Program-made: the position numbers and the translations under genes
Part shown: piece after piece, positions 37,690-48,078 of the stretch
How the letters are laid out: every line of letters starts with the position of its first letter
How positions within the stretch are numbered: position 1 is the stretch's first letter
NCBI GenBank assembly: GCA_050084515.1
Contig: CM114271.1
Span: 40,982,001-41,046,000 of the forward strand
Length of the DNA stretch: 64,000 nt
From: Blasia pusilla
Taxonomy: Eukaryota > Marchantiophyta > Marchantiopsida > Blasiales
Direction: 5' to 3'
The notes under the pieces: generated by a model
Told to the model about the DNA's origin: nothing
What the model saw: the letters and a program-made list of their open reading frames with translations, nothing else
Database searches by the model: none

Positions 37690-38690
37690 TACTTCTGGTC
37701 TTGTTGGGTTATCCCCTTTGGATACTACACCCATTGTATGGCAGTATCCGCCGAAGGGCATTTGTATGTTAGATCTCTTTGGTGGGATTAGCACTGATTT
37801 GGCTGCACTGTTGCAGGCCGGTATTCCTGTGCGGAGATACGTGTATGTGGAGCAAGATGAGACGGCCCATAGAGTCTCATCCCGACATATTGGTCAGTTG
37901 ATGCGGAGATATCCTGAGTTTTTCCGTCATCAGCTATTCGTGGGTACCAACGCGCTTTGTCGTCACACATTGCATTGTTGGGGGCGCAGGACTTTGAGAG
38001 GGATGGCTTGTGGATTTGGCGATTTCAGGATGCCCATGTCAGGGTCATACATGTGTTGGTCGTGGTGAGGGATTACAGGACCCTAGGTCTCGATTGTTTT
38101 GGGAGATGTTATGAGTGTTACGACATCTTCAGGTTCATGTGGCACGTGCTCTAGCTTACATTCTGTAGAATGTTCCATTGTTGGGTGACACTAGGACCCG
38201 GATGATGGCGAGTGTTCATGAGGTGCGGTCTTGGATTGGACCAGCGTGTTGTTGGATACAGCGCGAGTTGGCTTGCGTGCACATTGTCCATGCTTGTGGT
38301 GGAAAAACTTGTTGCCTAGGGAGGTTCTACGTCGAGCATATGATGCAGTGCAGCAGGATAGTATCTTGGATACTGGGCGACTTTCTCAGGTGGTGAGGGT
38401 TATTGATCAGTCACCCATGGTAGTGGTGAACCGTGTGGGCCAGCCTAGGATGGCACTACCCACAGTTATGAGTTTTCCCTCGTCACATGCCTACAGGGAA
38501 GGTGGTCCCGGGCTTGTATGGGATTCTCATGTGCGATAGTTGGTGGAGCCTAACGCTGATGAGAGAGAGCGTGCGATGGGATTTGCTACTGGTGTGACAG
38601 CGATCGCTTCCATTTATGAGGCTTCACGACGTCATGTGTTGGGTCAGGCCATGGACCTGAATTGTTGACCTGGCTTTTGAGTCTTGGTAT
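37690..38690 (+). pseudogene. Element B DNMT3-like C5-cytosine methyltransferase domain
   Basis: Motif I (MLDLFGGISTDLAALL, the SAM-binding loop) starts at 37766. Motif II (YVEQDE) follows near 37845. Motif IV VDLAISGCPCQGHTC has the catalytic Cys codon at 38037-38039 and runs into VGRGEGLQDPRSRLFW. Motif VI has TAG (38166-38168) where copies C and D have the Glu of ENV. Motif VIII (ARVGLRAHCPCLWWKN) lies near 38255-38305. The target-recognition part ends in GPGLVWDS, the ERERAMGF block follows near 38563-38586, and the motif IX/X helix (ASRRHVLGQAMDLN) near 38623-38664. Known relatives transfer a methyl group from SAM to cytosine C5. The PCQ form (not PCN) differs from animal DNMT3. The domain spans at least three frames, so it is broken as read. 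Confidence 0.9.
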
Positions 38691-38934
38691 GGCCGAGCAG
38701 CGTCGACTTCGGACTATGTCTATGGGTCTTCCACCCCTTGTGATGAGCTCGATGGCTACGAGGACTATAGAGACATCGGCTGAGGGCAAGGAGAATAGTA
38801 TTTTGCATCCTTGGAGTAAATGGGATGTAATGGCTGGGCATGTGGAGTTGGTTGCTCATGCTGGTGGAGGAGTTATTTGCTTAGATGATGGTGTAGCTAA
38901 GGGTGTACCATCTTCTGAGGGGGTTGCATAGTAG

Positions 38935-39850
38935 CCAATGGCGTCATCCTCTCCCTTTAGTGTGCCAGTGGAGGAGACTTGGGAGCCATTACTTGGGCCT
39001 AAGCTTAGGGGAGGTGAGAAACGACGCTTGACACAGTTCCTACGTGCTTATAGGAGTTGTTTTGCCTTTAGCATGAAGGAGTTGGGTGCTTTGGTTGGAC
39101 CCGGTATACGGATTGATTTGGCTAGTGATTCGCCAATCTTCCGTCGTCCCTACCGATATAGTGATATGGAGAGGGACCTGATTCAAAGTAGGACGTTGGA
39201 CCTTTTGGAGGCTGGATAAGTGGAGTTTTCGCATGGAGAGTATGCATCAGCCACTGTCATGCCTGCTAAAAAGGATGTGCATGGCAACTACACGGATAGG
39301 CGGGTGTGTGGAGATTACCGTCCTATCAATCGGCATACCAAGGCCGATAGGTATGCCATGCCTACACTTGAGGAGATCTTTGATCTGGGACAGGCAAAGG
39401 TTTTCAGAACTTTGGATCTTCAGACAAGATACCATCAGTTGCCCATTCGAGAGAGTGACAAGGCCAAGACAGCATTTTGGGATGTCAACTCTCATGGCAA
39501 GGATTGTTTGTACTAGTGGAAATTCTTACCCTTTGGGTTGAAAAATGCACCTGCCGAGTTTCAAAGAGTGATGGACAGGATCCTAGCAGGGTTGGATTTT
39601 GTTCGGTGTTACATTGATGATATCTTGGTGTTCAGTGATATGGTGGAGGAGCATCAGATACATTTGCAGATTATGTTTGAGCGGCTGAAAGCTCATGGTC
39701 TACGTTTGCACCCAGGAAAGTGTAAGTTCTTCCATGAGGATGTTGAGTACTTGAGTCATGTGATCTATCAAGGTGGTTTGGGAGTTCAGCAAGCAAAGGT
39801 GGAGGCTACTGCACTTATTCCTCGTCCGGTAGATGTGAGTAGAGTTTGAG
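38935..39850 (+). pseudogene. Element B reverse transcriptase
   Basis: EETWEPLLGPKLRGGEKRRL opens the domain, followed by FRRPYRYSDMERDLI, the DYRPINRHTKADRYAMPTLE block, LDLQTRYHQLPI and FGLKNAPAEFQRVMDRI. The catalytic YIDD box is at 39610-39621. TAG at 39514 replaces a glutamine codon of copy C, and TAA at 39217 and TGA at 39847 also interrupt the frame. The domain is otherwise well conserved. Confidence 0.92.
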
Positions 39851-40440
39851 CATTCATGGGATTGGCGAACTACTATCGGAGGTATATGAAGGGATTTAGT
39901 CCTATGGCAAAGCCTTTGAACCTATTGCTGAAATTAGATCAGGATTGGCACAAGGGAGATGATTAGGAGAGAGCTTTTGTGGAGCTCAAGGCCCAGTTGG
40001 TGGCGGCGCCTATCTTGAGGAGACCTATCAGAGGGCGCCCATTTCAGTTACACATTGATTGGAGTAGGTTGGGACTTGGAGCGGTGTTGACACAACATGA
40101 TGATGAGCACATGGTTTTTGTGGTGGCCTATGCAAGTTGTTTGAATAATGCAGCGGAGTTGCGCTATAGTTCATATGAGGGAGAGTGCTTGGCAGTAGTG
40201 TGGGTTGTGGCACACTTTAGGTGTTACTTGTTTGGCACAGTTTACCCTTATTCTCGATCACCAGCCGCTCAAGTGGTTGATGGAGTCTAACAAGCTTACA
40301 GGGAAGCTTGCACGGTGGGCTCTTATCTTACAGGAGTATGACTTCCAGGTGGTACATAGACCGTGAGTTGCCAACCTTGATGCTGATGGATTGAGTAGGA
40401 ACCCATGTACTAGCCAAGAGGATGCAACTGGGGCTAGATG
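39851..40440 (+). pseudogene. Element B RNase H domain
   Basis: FMGLANYYRRYMKGFSPMAK leads into a tether with TAG at 39964 (CAA in copies A and C). The RNase H core has FQLHIDWSRLGLGAVLTQHD, YSSYEGECLAVVWVVAHF and, after a small deletion near 40230, VVHRP and NLDADGLSRNPC. The acidic catalytic residues of these blocks are present. Confidence 0.87.
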
Positions 40441-41900
40441 GCATGGCGAGGTTGATGAGGAGATAGTGCCAAGTTGGCATGCATCTGCCTTTTTATGTTG
40501 GTTAGGGGTGGACTCTAGTATGGAGGACCACATGACATCTTACTCTAGTCATACGGTAGATGGCCAGCCTTCAGATCCTAAGGTTGGAGATGGTGGTATA
40601 GATCAGCATGATATTCATGATAATGCGTTGGTGTTGGAGTTTCTACAGACCAGTAGGGTGCCAGACATAGTGAGTGCCAAGGAGCGAGACCGTGTTCTTC
40701 AACGTGCTAAGAGGTATCAATTGGAGGGAACACATATTCCCCATGTATGGGAGGATGGTAGAGTACGAGTAGTGCCGCATTTGGCTCAAAGAAAGCGCAT
40801 TGTGCGACATACCCATGAGGAGTTGGGACATTTTGGGGTAAAGCGTACGTATAGCTTACTTCTTGGTCATTTAGTGCGTTTATTGGTGGCGTGGCATGCA
40901 TACTCACGTGCAACAGTTGGTTTGTGACCGGGTGAGTGGCCCTACACCACAGTTACACCCCTTGCCTATTATGGGGTTGGGTTACCGTTGGAGTGTGGAC
41001 TTTGCGGTACCGTTACCGTTGACTGTACGACATCATCGATATGTGTTGGTGATAGTGGAGCACTTAACCAAGTGGATTGAGTTGGTGGCATTATCTGACA
41101 AGGTAAGTGAGGGAACGGCGTATGCGTTTCTTGATAGAGTGCTTAGTCATTTTGGTGCACCAGCTGAAGCGCTAACCGACCAGGGTACAAAGTTTCAGGG
41201 TGAGTTTCAGGTCTTGTGTGACAAGGCCTTGATTGATCATCGGACCACGTCTCGAGATCATGCAGAGGCGGAGGGTTTGGCTGAGCGTGTGGTTCAGACG
41301 GTGAAGAGGGCATTGCGCAAGTATGGCCTACAGAATGGGTATCTTGGAGACTGGGATATTCAGTTGCCATGGTTAGCCATGGTTAGCCATGGGTATAGGT
41401 TCAATCGCCAAGCATCCTTGGTTTCCTTCTCACCTTATTTTCTATTATACGGCCGAGATCTAGACTTGCCAACACCAATTCATCGGGAGTCTATTGAGTT
41501 GGTGAACCTTGATGACCTAGAGATGTGGATGATAGTGTGTTCTCACCGGGCAGAGCTCTTACGGAGAGTTATGCCAACAACCTTTGAGAATCTTGCCATT
41601 GCTCAACAAAGGGATACGTTGCGGTATGCAACCATTCAGGGTGGAGGTTATCGACCATCGATTTGTAGGTTCCATGTGGGGGACTATGCCTATTTGCAAC
41701 AGATTGCACCGACAACGTTGGATGTGACGGCAGGCCGCACTATTTTACGAGTGCGCGAGGTGTTAGCTTCTGGAGTTCTCATGTTGGAGGGTCATGATGG
41801 AGTTGTTTGGAAGGACCATGTGCGTAATTGTGCGGCATGTCATCTTCCAAATGTGGATGGTAGTATTGACCCAAGCTTAGCCATGATACGTGCTAGCTTG
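40391..41900 (+). pseudogene. Element B integrase
   Basis: The zinc-binding N-terminus (HTHEELGHFGVKRTYSLL) ends the frame at 40391-40927. A frameshift near 40870-40900 moves to the 382-codon ORF. The core carries the acidic triad: Asp at 40998-41000 (RWSVDFAV), Asp at 41178-41180 (LTDQGTKF) and Glu at 41283-41285 (GLAERVVQTVKRAL), with the second and third 35 positions apart. The C-terminal region (RFHVGDYAYLQ, TILRVREVLASGVLMLEGHD) leads directly into the PHD finger. A 10-12 bp tandem duplication near 41368-41395 adds four residues relative to copy C. Confidence 0.92.
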
Positions 41901-41903
41901 AGG

Positions 41904-42044
41904 TGCATGTTGTGTAGGTCTGCTGGTAACGCGGCCCGTATGTTGGTGTGTGATCGTTGTTCTAGGGGTTGGCACATGATGTGTTTGACTCCACGTATGG
42001 ATGTTGTTCCTACAGGAAGGTGGGTTTGTCCTCGATGTACTTAG
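41904..42044 (+). CDS. PHD finger at the C-terminus of element B polyprotein
   Basis: This is the last 46 codons of the 40896-42044 ORF, ending in TAG. The zinc ligands follow the C4-H-C3 pattern of a PHD finger: CMLC, then CDRC, then GWHMMC, then WVCPRC. The tryptophan before the last ligand pair, typical of PHD folds, is present. PHD fingers of this kind bind histone H3 tails (unmodified or K4-methylated). In an integrase tail the likely role is choosing chromatin for insertion, comparable to the chromodomain of chromoviruses. Histone preference cannot be read from the sequence. Confidence 0.9.
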   Translation, partial: CMLCRSAGNAARMLVCDRCSRGWHMMCLTPRMDVVPTGRWVCPRCT

Positions 42045-42205
42045 GAGAGGTAGATGACTTGATCTTTGCATGATATGGATTACAGATGTGCGACTAACAA
42101 TAGAGCAACCTAGCACCCGGCCTTTTGATTCGTGCACCCACGAAGGTGTGTAGCATGTAGTAGATGTATAGGGCTACCTGGGAGTTAGAGGGACCTAACC
42201 GCCAA

Positions 42206-42219
42206 TTAGGGGGGCGAGT
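42206..42219 (+). other. Polypurine tract of element B
   Basis: TTAGGGGGGCGAGT lies directly before the presumed 3' LTR. Equivalent tracts precede the LTRs of A (GGGGGACGATTG) and C (AAGGGGGCGATTG), each following a conserved stretch with GAGTTAG(A/G)GGGA. Confidence 0.8.
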
Positions 42220-42760
42220 TGTGGTACACTTTTGTTTGTGGATGCTCTCGTCTATGTTATGTATGTATGTGAGTATGGTATGTCATCGATGTGTGTTGTA
42301 TGACGATGTGGATTCGCACGACAACGTAGTCGGGTAAGACCAACGTGGTAGAGGCAAGAGCGGACGTGGTGGGAGCAAGAAGTCGGACGCGGTTCGTTCA
42401 GATTACCAGTTTGAGGGGGCGGCTATGACTGTGTTGAGTTAAGTAGTAGGAGAGCATTTTGAGACTTGGTGTTTCGCGAGCATGGTGGGATTCACAACGG
42501 GAGTTTGGAAGTTATTACGAGTCGGTTGGGGGTTTACTCATAAGTCCTTCACCGACTGGGATTTGCGAGGGTTGTGATGGGGACACACATGTCGATGCCG
42601 ACGGGTAGTTTGCATTCATTGATGGGAGGTTTGACGTGTGTCGAGGAAAGTGTCGTGTTGTGGAGGTTTCCGTACCACTTGGACGAGTGAGGGTTGACGG
42701 TGCCGTAGGTTGGAGGGCGTGATCATGTCACACGTGATGAGGCCAAGCCTGAAGATGACT
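42220..42760 (+). repeat. Presumed 3' LTR of element B, end unresolved
   Basis: It starts TGTGGTACACTTTTG after the polypurine tract. Like the LTR starts of A and C, it reaches a GATTCGCACGACAAC stretch at about 42309-42325. GACGTGGT-like motifs follow. I cannot find a clear end. The copia element begins near 42760, so this LTR may be cut by it. Confidence 0.55.
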
Positions 42761-42768
42761 CAACAAAC

Positions 42769-43510
42769 TTGAATGTTCGCGCCCGAAATAAACACGTAAG
42801 ACAAGTAATCCACTACATTTCAATAACGTTCAGTTCGCCAATGGTAGGTCACATTCAAGATGTTGATACTCCAAAGGAGACCTCGGATGCATTGGAGAAG
42901 TTCTTCCAAATATCTACAAAGACCAGAAAGATTCAATTGAAACAGCAATTGAACGAAGTGAGGAAAGGATCGCACATCATCAATGATTATATTTTGAGTA
43001 TCAGACATATTGTTGATCAGTTGAATAGCATTGGAGTGACAGTAGAAGATGATGATCTGATTTTGTTCACTCTTCAAGGCCTTCCAAAGGATTACAAGTC
43101 CTTTGAGACCTCTATCTTTGTAAGAGAGAAGTATCCAACCTTTCAAGAGCTAGTCCCATAGTTAATCAATGGAGAGATGCGCCTAGTAGGTAGCGGTAGC
43201 TCGTCTAGTCTGCAAGAGAGTGCGCTATTCGCTGCTTATGGATGAAACAGAGGTAGGGGTCGTGGCGAAAAATTTTGTGGTTGTGATGGATATTAAGCAT
43301 ATGGAGGAAGAGACACTCAATCAACTACGAACCAGTTCCAGACACAATCACAAGGTGGTGATGGTGGAAACCGTTGGGATCGAGGTCAACAACAAAAGGT
43401 CCCTGGATCTTGCAATTATTGTGTGATAAAGGGTCACTATGCAAAGTTTTGCTTCAAGAAGAAGAAAAATATGAGAATATGAGCAACAACACCAAGAGCA
43501 GTACCAAGAA
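42769..43510 (+). pseudogene. gag: Copia gag remnant
   Basis: The UBN2-type gag stretch DALEKFFQISTKTRKIQLKQ leads on to NDYILSIRHIVDQLNSIG and LQGLPKDYKSFETSI (42840-43161). TAG at 43159 ends the open part. A degraded zinc knuckle region follows near 43410-43460 (CNYCVIKGHYAKFCF across a stop). This gag fold is typical of plant copia elements. Confidence 0.87.
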
Positions 43511-43559
43511 CAACAACATTCACAAATAGAGCATCTCTTGGTCATGACTCATCATATAG

Positions 43560-43960
43560 GAGTAATGGTCAAGAAAGACTCGACAGCAGATTGGTATATT
43601 GACTCTGGTGCATCAAATGATATGACTTGACAAGCTAAATGGTTTAGTAATTTAGAGCCGGTGAAAGATCCTATAATTGTGCTCACAGGAGGTTACACTC
43701 ACCATCATATCACGCATACCGATAAAGTTCCAATAGCATCAGATGATCTTTGTGCTCCTGGAAATGTTCTCTATGTTCCTACCATTGCAAGAAACCTGAT
43801 CTTTGTAGGACACATAGTAGAAGAGGGTTATCAAGTGAAGTTTAAAGCAGATGGTTATTTCATTGAAACAAAGGATGACAAGACTATGATAGCCAAAGGA
43901 ACTAGATCTGGCAGAATGTTCAGTGTTCCAAACATTCAGAGTTCTAGTAGAGAAGAAGAC
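43560..43960 (+). pseudogene. Copia protease
   Basis: DWYIDSGASNDMT (about 43588-43626) is the copia aspartic protease active site with DSGA. A TGA follows. The downstream stretch (VLYVPTIARNLIFVGHIVEEGYQVKF in two pieces) is the conserved protease C-terminal part. Confidence 0.88.
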
Positions 43961-44440
43961 AAGAGACCACATTCTGAAATTGCGTTGTGAAGGAGGAGGA
44001 GAGTATCTTTCAATAGAGTTTGATGACTATTTACGTCAGAATGGCATCCAACATCAAGTACTCCATAACAAAATAGAGTGGTTGAGAGAAAGAATCGACA
44101 TATTGCTGAAGCGACACGAGCTATGGTGAATGAGAAGAACATGCCTAAGGTGTATTGGGCTGAGGCTCTAGCATATACATTCTTCTTAATCAATCAAACT
44201 CCAACAACAGCAGTTCATGATGAAACTCCATTCGAAGTCTTCACATTTCTCCTTCTTGAAAGTATTTGGTTGTATTTGTTATGCTCATGTTCCTTCTGAG
44301 AGACGTCAGAAAGTAGAGCCCAAGTCTGAAAGATGTATCTTCATTGGCTATGTTGATGGAACTAAGGGATATAAATGCTACATTCCATCCTCTAGGCACC
44401 TTATTATTAGTCGCAATGTTATCTTTGATGAGCTAAAGTG
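43960..44440 (+). pseudogene. Copia integrase remnant with internal deletion
   Basis: After the protease the sequence jumps to the end of the integrase core (LRCEGGGEYLSIEFDDYLRQ, then QHQVLHNK). The zinc-binding region and the first acidic residue are missing. VERKNRHIAEATRAMVNEKN and VYWAEALAYTFFLINQTPT follow, then the C-terminal PKSERCIFIGYVDGTKGYKC. The deletion removes essential residues. Confidence 0.85.
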
Positions 44441-44859
44441 ATGGTATGCTCCATCTGAGCCTATTCCACCTCTAAACTCGTCTGTTGAGGGGAGAATATG
44501 AGTGTAAACCAACAGACATTATCTTCAACTACTAGTGCAGGACTAGGAGAGGTCCTAGATTCATCAATTAAATCTGTGAGTCCACGGACATGAAGAGTAC
44601 GTATTTAGTCTGTTGACACTAATCAAAGCTCAAGTCAGGTGTCAGAGGCATCTACCTCTGAATAAAACTTCGTAGATCAAGTAGAGGTACACATCCAGTT
44701 CATAGATTCATAAATGAAGGTTTCCTTGCGTCACATCATGCATATATGATGACTACCCTTCAAGAACAAGAGCCGAGTGGTTTTGAAGAAGCTGCAAGCA
44801 AAGTGGATTGAAGCTATGGAGGAAGAGCTTGCTGCATTATGACATCAACAAACATAGAA

Positions 44860-45700
44860 GCTCATTGATATACCTTTTGGTAAGAAAGCTATTGGTTGCC
44901 AATGGGTTTACAAAATCAAGCGCAATCAAGATGGTACAATTAACATATACAAAGCAAGATTGATGGCTAAGGGCTATGCACAACAATATGGTGTCGATTA
45001 TGAGGAAAAATTTAGCCCTGTTGCAAAGATGGCGAATGCGAGAACAGTGGTTGTAGTTGCAGTAAGTAAGAAATGGAGATTACATCACATGGACGTAAAA
45101 AATGCCTTCTTGAATGGAGATCTATACGAGGAGGTATATATGACTCAACCACCTTGATACGAGCATCCCAAGTTTCCATTTCGCGTATGTAGGTTGAAGA
45201 AAGCTCTATACAGGCTCAAACAAGCTCCAAGAGCTTGGTATGGCAAGATTACATACGTCCTACAAGAGTTGGGTTTTAGGGTATATGATTTTGACTCCTC
45301 GTTATATGTCTTGAGAGGATAAGATCATACGATTTTCATTGTGTTGTATTGATGATCTCCTGATTACTGGGAGTAGTGAAGAAATTGTATAACAAGTCAA
45401 ACTTAAGTTACAAGCAGAATTTGATATGAAGGACTTGGGAGAACTTAAGTACTTCCTTGGTATTGAGTTTATCAAGGTTGGAGAGAGTGTGAAGCTAAGA
45501 GTGGATGAAAGAGAGTTGCTTGCAGATTCTAATATGTATTGGCGCATGGTTGGAAGTTTGATCTATCTAACTATAACCAGACCATATTTGAGTTATGTTG
45601 TTGGCCTAGTAAGCCAGTTTATGCAAGCACCTCGAAAACCTCACCTTGATGCTGTGAGCAGGATTATGCAGTATGTGAAATTCTCTATTCAATTCAGACT
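44860..45700 (+). pseudogene. Copia reverse transcriptase, decayed
   Basis: AIGCQWVYKIKRNQDG, LMAKGYAQQYGVDYEEKFSP and HHMDVKNAFLNGDLYEEVYM are textbook copia reverse transcriptase blocks. The catalytic box near 45345-45355 has lost two bases. YALKQAP-type sequence (LYRLKQAPRAWY) and MKDLGELKYFLGIE follow. Stops sit at a Trp position near 44852 and at Gly positions. Confidence 0.9.
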
Positions 45701-45724
45701 TTAATTTGAACCTTCTCCGAGTTT

Positions 45725-46222
45725 TCAATTACAGGGATTCACAGATGCTAATTGGGCAGGAAGCGTGTCTGATCGACACTCCAAATGTGGTTATTCATTT
45801 ACTTTGGGAAGCGTAGCTATAAGTTGGGCTTCAAGGAAGCAACCTACAATTATTTTATATTCAACAGAGGTTGAGTACAGAGGAGCAACCAATGCAGCAT
45901 GTGAGGCAGTCTGACTTCATTGATTACTTGTTGAGATTGGTGATAGTAACTTAGGACCTAGTGTAATATATGCAGATAATATTAGTAGCATCAAACTAAT
46001 AACCCTGCGTTTCATGCTCGTACAAAGCATCTTGAGATGCACTATCATTTTATTAGAGAGAAAATGCTTGCAGGAGAAATTGATCTTGTGTATGTAGATA
46101 CAGATCAGAAAATTGCTGACATCTTTACAAAGGCATTGTCCAAAGATAAGTTTGAGATGTTTAGAAATGATTTAGCCATTAGAGATATCGATATGAGCTT
46201 GAGGGGGAGTATTGAAGATTGA
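45725..46222 (+). pseudogene. Copia RNase H, decayed
   Basis: GFTDANWAGSVSDRHSKCGY, ISWASRKQPTIILYSTEVEY and the final MHYHFIREKMLAGEIDLVYV and DIFTKALSKDKFEMF blocks are the standard copia RNase H and tail. Two TGA codons interrupt the segment near 45912-45922. Confidence 0.9.
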
Positions 46223-46600
46223 GTTATAGACAAGCTCATGAGACACTTAAACTGCTATATTTGGTACTCACACGAAGTCAATTAAGCGCGATTATCTTAA
46301 ATAGGGTTAGTTAATCACAATTAGTCTAACTCGAGACTATGGTTAAGGTTAGATTTAGGGTTTCTTATAGATACCCTATATAACTGAGAAGGGGACTAGC
46401 CTCCACTCATTCTCTCATTGCAAATCTCGCTCTCCATGGTGGTGTGTGAGTGTGAGAGCCGTTTCCCACCAGTTATGCTTCTTTAGCACTTTTCCATAAT
46501 GGTGAGTCCGAGTGTTGAGTGTGCGTGAGCCCGGGTGTGTCGTCACGGGATTAGCATTAGCGTAGGTGAGCTAGTGAGGAGTGTGGGAAATTCTTGATGA
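46212..46600 (+). repeat. Presumed copia 3' LTR start
   Basis: It starts TTGAAGATTGAGTT after the purine tract. A TATA-like CTATATAAC at about 46376 would fit an LTR promoter. The end is not identifiable. Sequence homologous to the gag start of element C begins by about 46600. Confidence 0.55.
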
Positions 46601-46639
46601 GTCTGAGTGCTTGAGGAGGTGAGACACAATTGTCATCAT

Positions 46640-46780
46640 GGCGTTCTTCCTCGGTTCAGAAGAACAGGGTAGGACGAAGAGTAGTGGTGGTGTGACACAA
46701 AGTGGAGTGAGATACCTAGGGATTACGAGTGAGGAGCTACTTGGACTTTCATCCGTAGCTGGATCGTCATCATTGGACAC
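46640..46780 (+). pseudogene. Element C gag N-terminal fragment
   Basis: VTQSGVRYLGITSEELLGLS resembles the start of gag in copy B (FTQSGLRYRLPFPLS). It is cut off at 46780 by the inserted sequence and resumes at about 48079. Confidence 0.65.
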
Positions 46781-48078
46781 TGTAATGTACAAGTGGTTTT
46801 AAAATTGATCTTTTTACAGTAATTTAATGAGTTCGGTCCCCAAGAGGATCACGATTATGTGAAAAGAGAGGTCACGATGTCGTTTATCTTGTGATAGTTG
46901 TGATTAAGTGTGTATAATTCAAATTCAATGACTTATCAATGTCTTTAGATCTCTCTTAGTACCAATATTTCTTTCCTCAATTCTCTCTAGTAGAGTTGAC
47001 ATAACGCTCAGGTAGATCTTCACTCAACTTCAAAGAACCTCACAGAGACCTCAACAAGAAGCTAGCTTCTCCTACTTTCGAAACTCAATCCGTCTAGGCA
47101 GGCTACTCTCTGTCGAACAGATTCTTACAACTCCGTGTTGATTATTTTATTGATGAAAAGGTTCTCTTGATTCACTCTTCACTCTGCAGACCCAATAAGA
47201 ATACTCAGACATATGCATCGCACATCACAATGAAGAAATGAGTGTTTTACTACTCCAGCAAGAATGAGAAAGTTTCAAAAGTGTATACAAACACAAGAGG
47301 GTACTACTCTCTTGTTTGGACCATTCTTACAGCATAAGGACTTCGTGAGAGAATGATGATGATAGCTACTTTCATGCTTCTTAAATATTCTCCGAAGTAG
47401 AAGTGGTTCTAAGGATTTGAAGTGTTCTTGAGGAATCTAGTGTCTCTTCAACATTTGTAACTACCTAGATCTATGGTGCTCTTTTCTTTTCCTATGATTC
47501 GTGTGAATCCGCTCAGCATAACTGTATTAACTTCCTATCTAATACAAAAAGTTGTGCCTCTTCCTAGTCTAACTGTTCTATCAGTATGCCGCTTGAAATC
47601 ACTTCAAGTCTTAGCTTCGCTTCGCTGCGAAGTCTGGACCTCTTTTGCTTCCCTCGAGGACGAAGCTCTTTCTCCTAATCTGAAGACGAAGCACTCCATT
47701 CTTCGCTCTAGTTTTAAGTGCTTCGTGCTTCGTTGAGGAGCGAAGTACTTCTTCCTCTTCTTTTTCATCATGCTTCGTTCAAGAGTGAAGCACTTCATGA
47801 ACAAGTTCTGAAGAGGGCTTCGTTGATTTTTCCAAGCTTTGTTGATTTTTCCAAGCTTCGCTTGGAGTCTTTAGACTTTGTTACTGCATTTCCCTCTTCT
47901 CTAAGGCAAATCCTTGATCTTCCACCTCTCTGCCTTGTCCTAGGAGCTTTGTGATCTCTTTCAATATTACTCATTCTTCTACTACACAACCATAATATCC
48001 AAAATCATTATGTATACACAAGTTTTCTTCTAATAAAAAGCTCTAAATCTTCAAAAGTACAAAATTACGGGTATCACA
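46781..48078 (-). mobile_element. Probable inverted solo LTR inside element C gag
   Basis: About 1.3 kb between two halves of gag. On the minus strand it begins TGTGATACCCGTAATTTTG and ends CTTGTACATTACA, the TG...CA layout of an LTR. Flanks GACAC and AACAA match at only three of five positions, so the target duplication is weak. It contains many GAAGC/GCTTC motifs (47580-47870) that can pair with each other. No protein domain is visible. Confidence 0.45.

Larger units (their letters stand above)
35466..42760 (+). mobile_element. Ty3-type element B, best-preserved copy with methyltransferase and PHD finger
   Basis: The internal region is read as gag with two zinc knuckles, protease (37032), DNMT3-like methyltransferase (37700-38690), reverse transcriptase (39610 box), RNase H, integrase (40998, 41178, 41283) and a C-terminal PHD finger (41904-42041). 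It ends in a polypurine tract and the start of a 3' LTR at 42220. The final ORF of 382 codons (40896-42044) is uninterrupted. At least seven in-frame stops and several one-base shifts remain elsewhere, so it is unlikely to be autonomous as read. Confidence 0.9.
42769..46230 (+). mobile_element. Ty1/copia element, 5'-truncated and decayed
   Basis: The order is gag, protease, a remnant of integrase, reverse transcriptase, RNase H, which is diagnostic of Ty1/copia. Following a polypurine-type stretch (AGCTTGAGGGGGAGTATTG, 46197-46215), an LTR appears to begin. No 5' LTR is visible. The middle of the integrase is deleted and several stops are present. Confidence 0.9.

Noticed and set aside
32720-42760. 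Treating the LTR fragment at 32720-32936 as the 5' LTR of element B
   Set aside because: The fragment matches the LTR of C, while the 3' LTR start of B at 42220 is different. The pairing is not supported, so B's 5' LTR is left unresolved.
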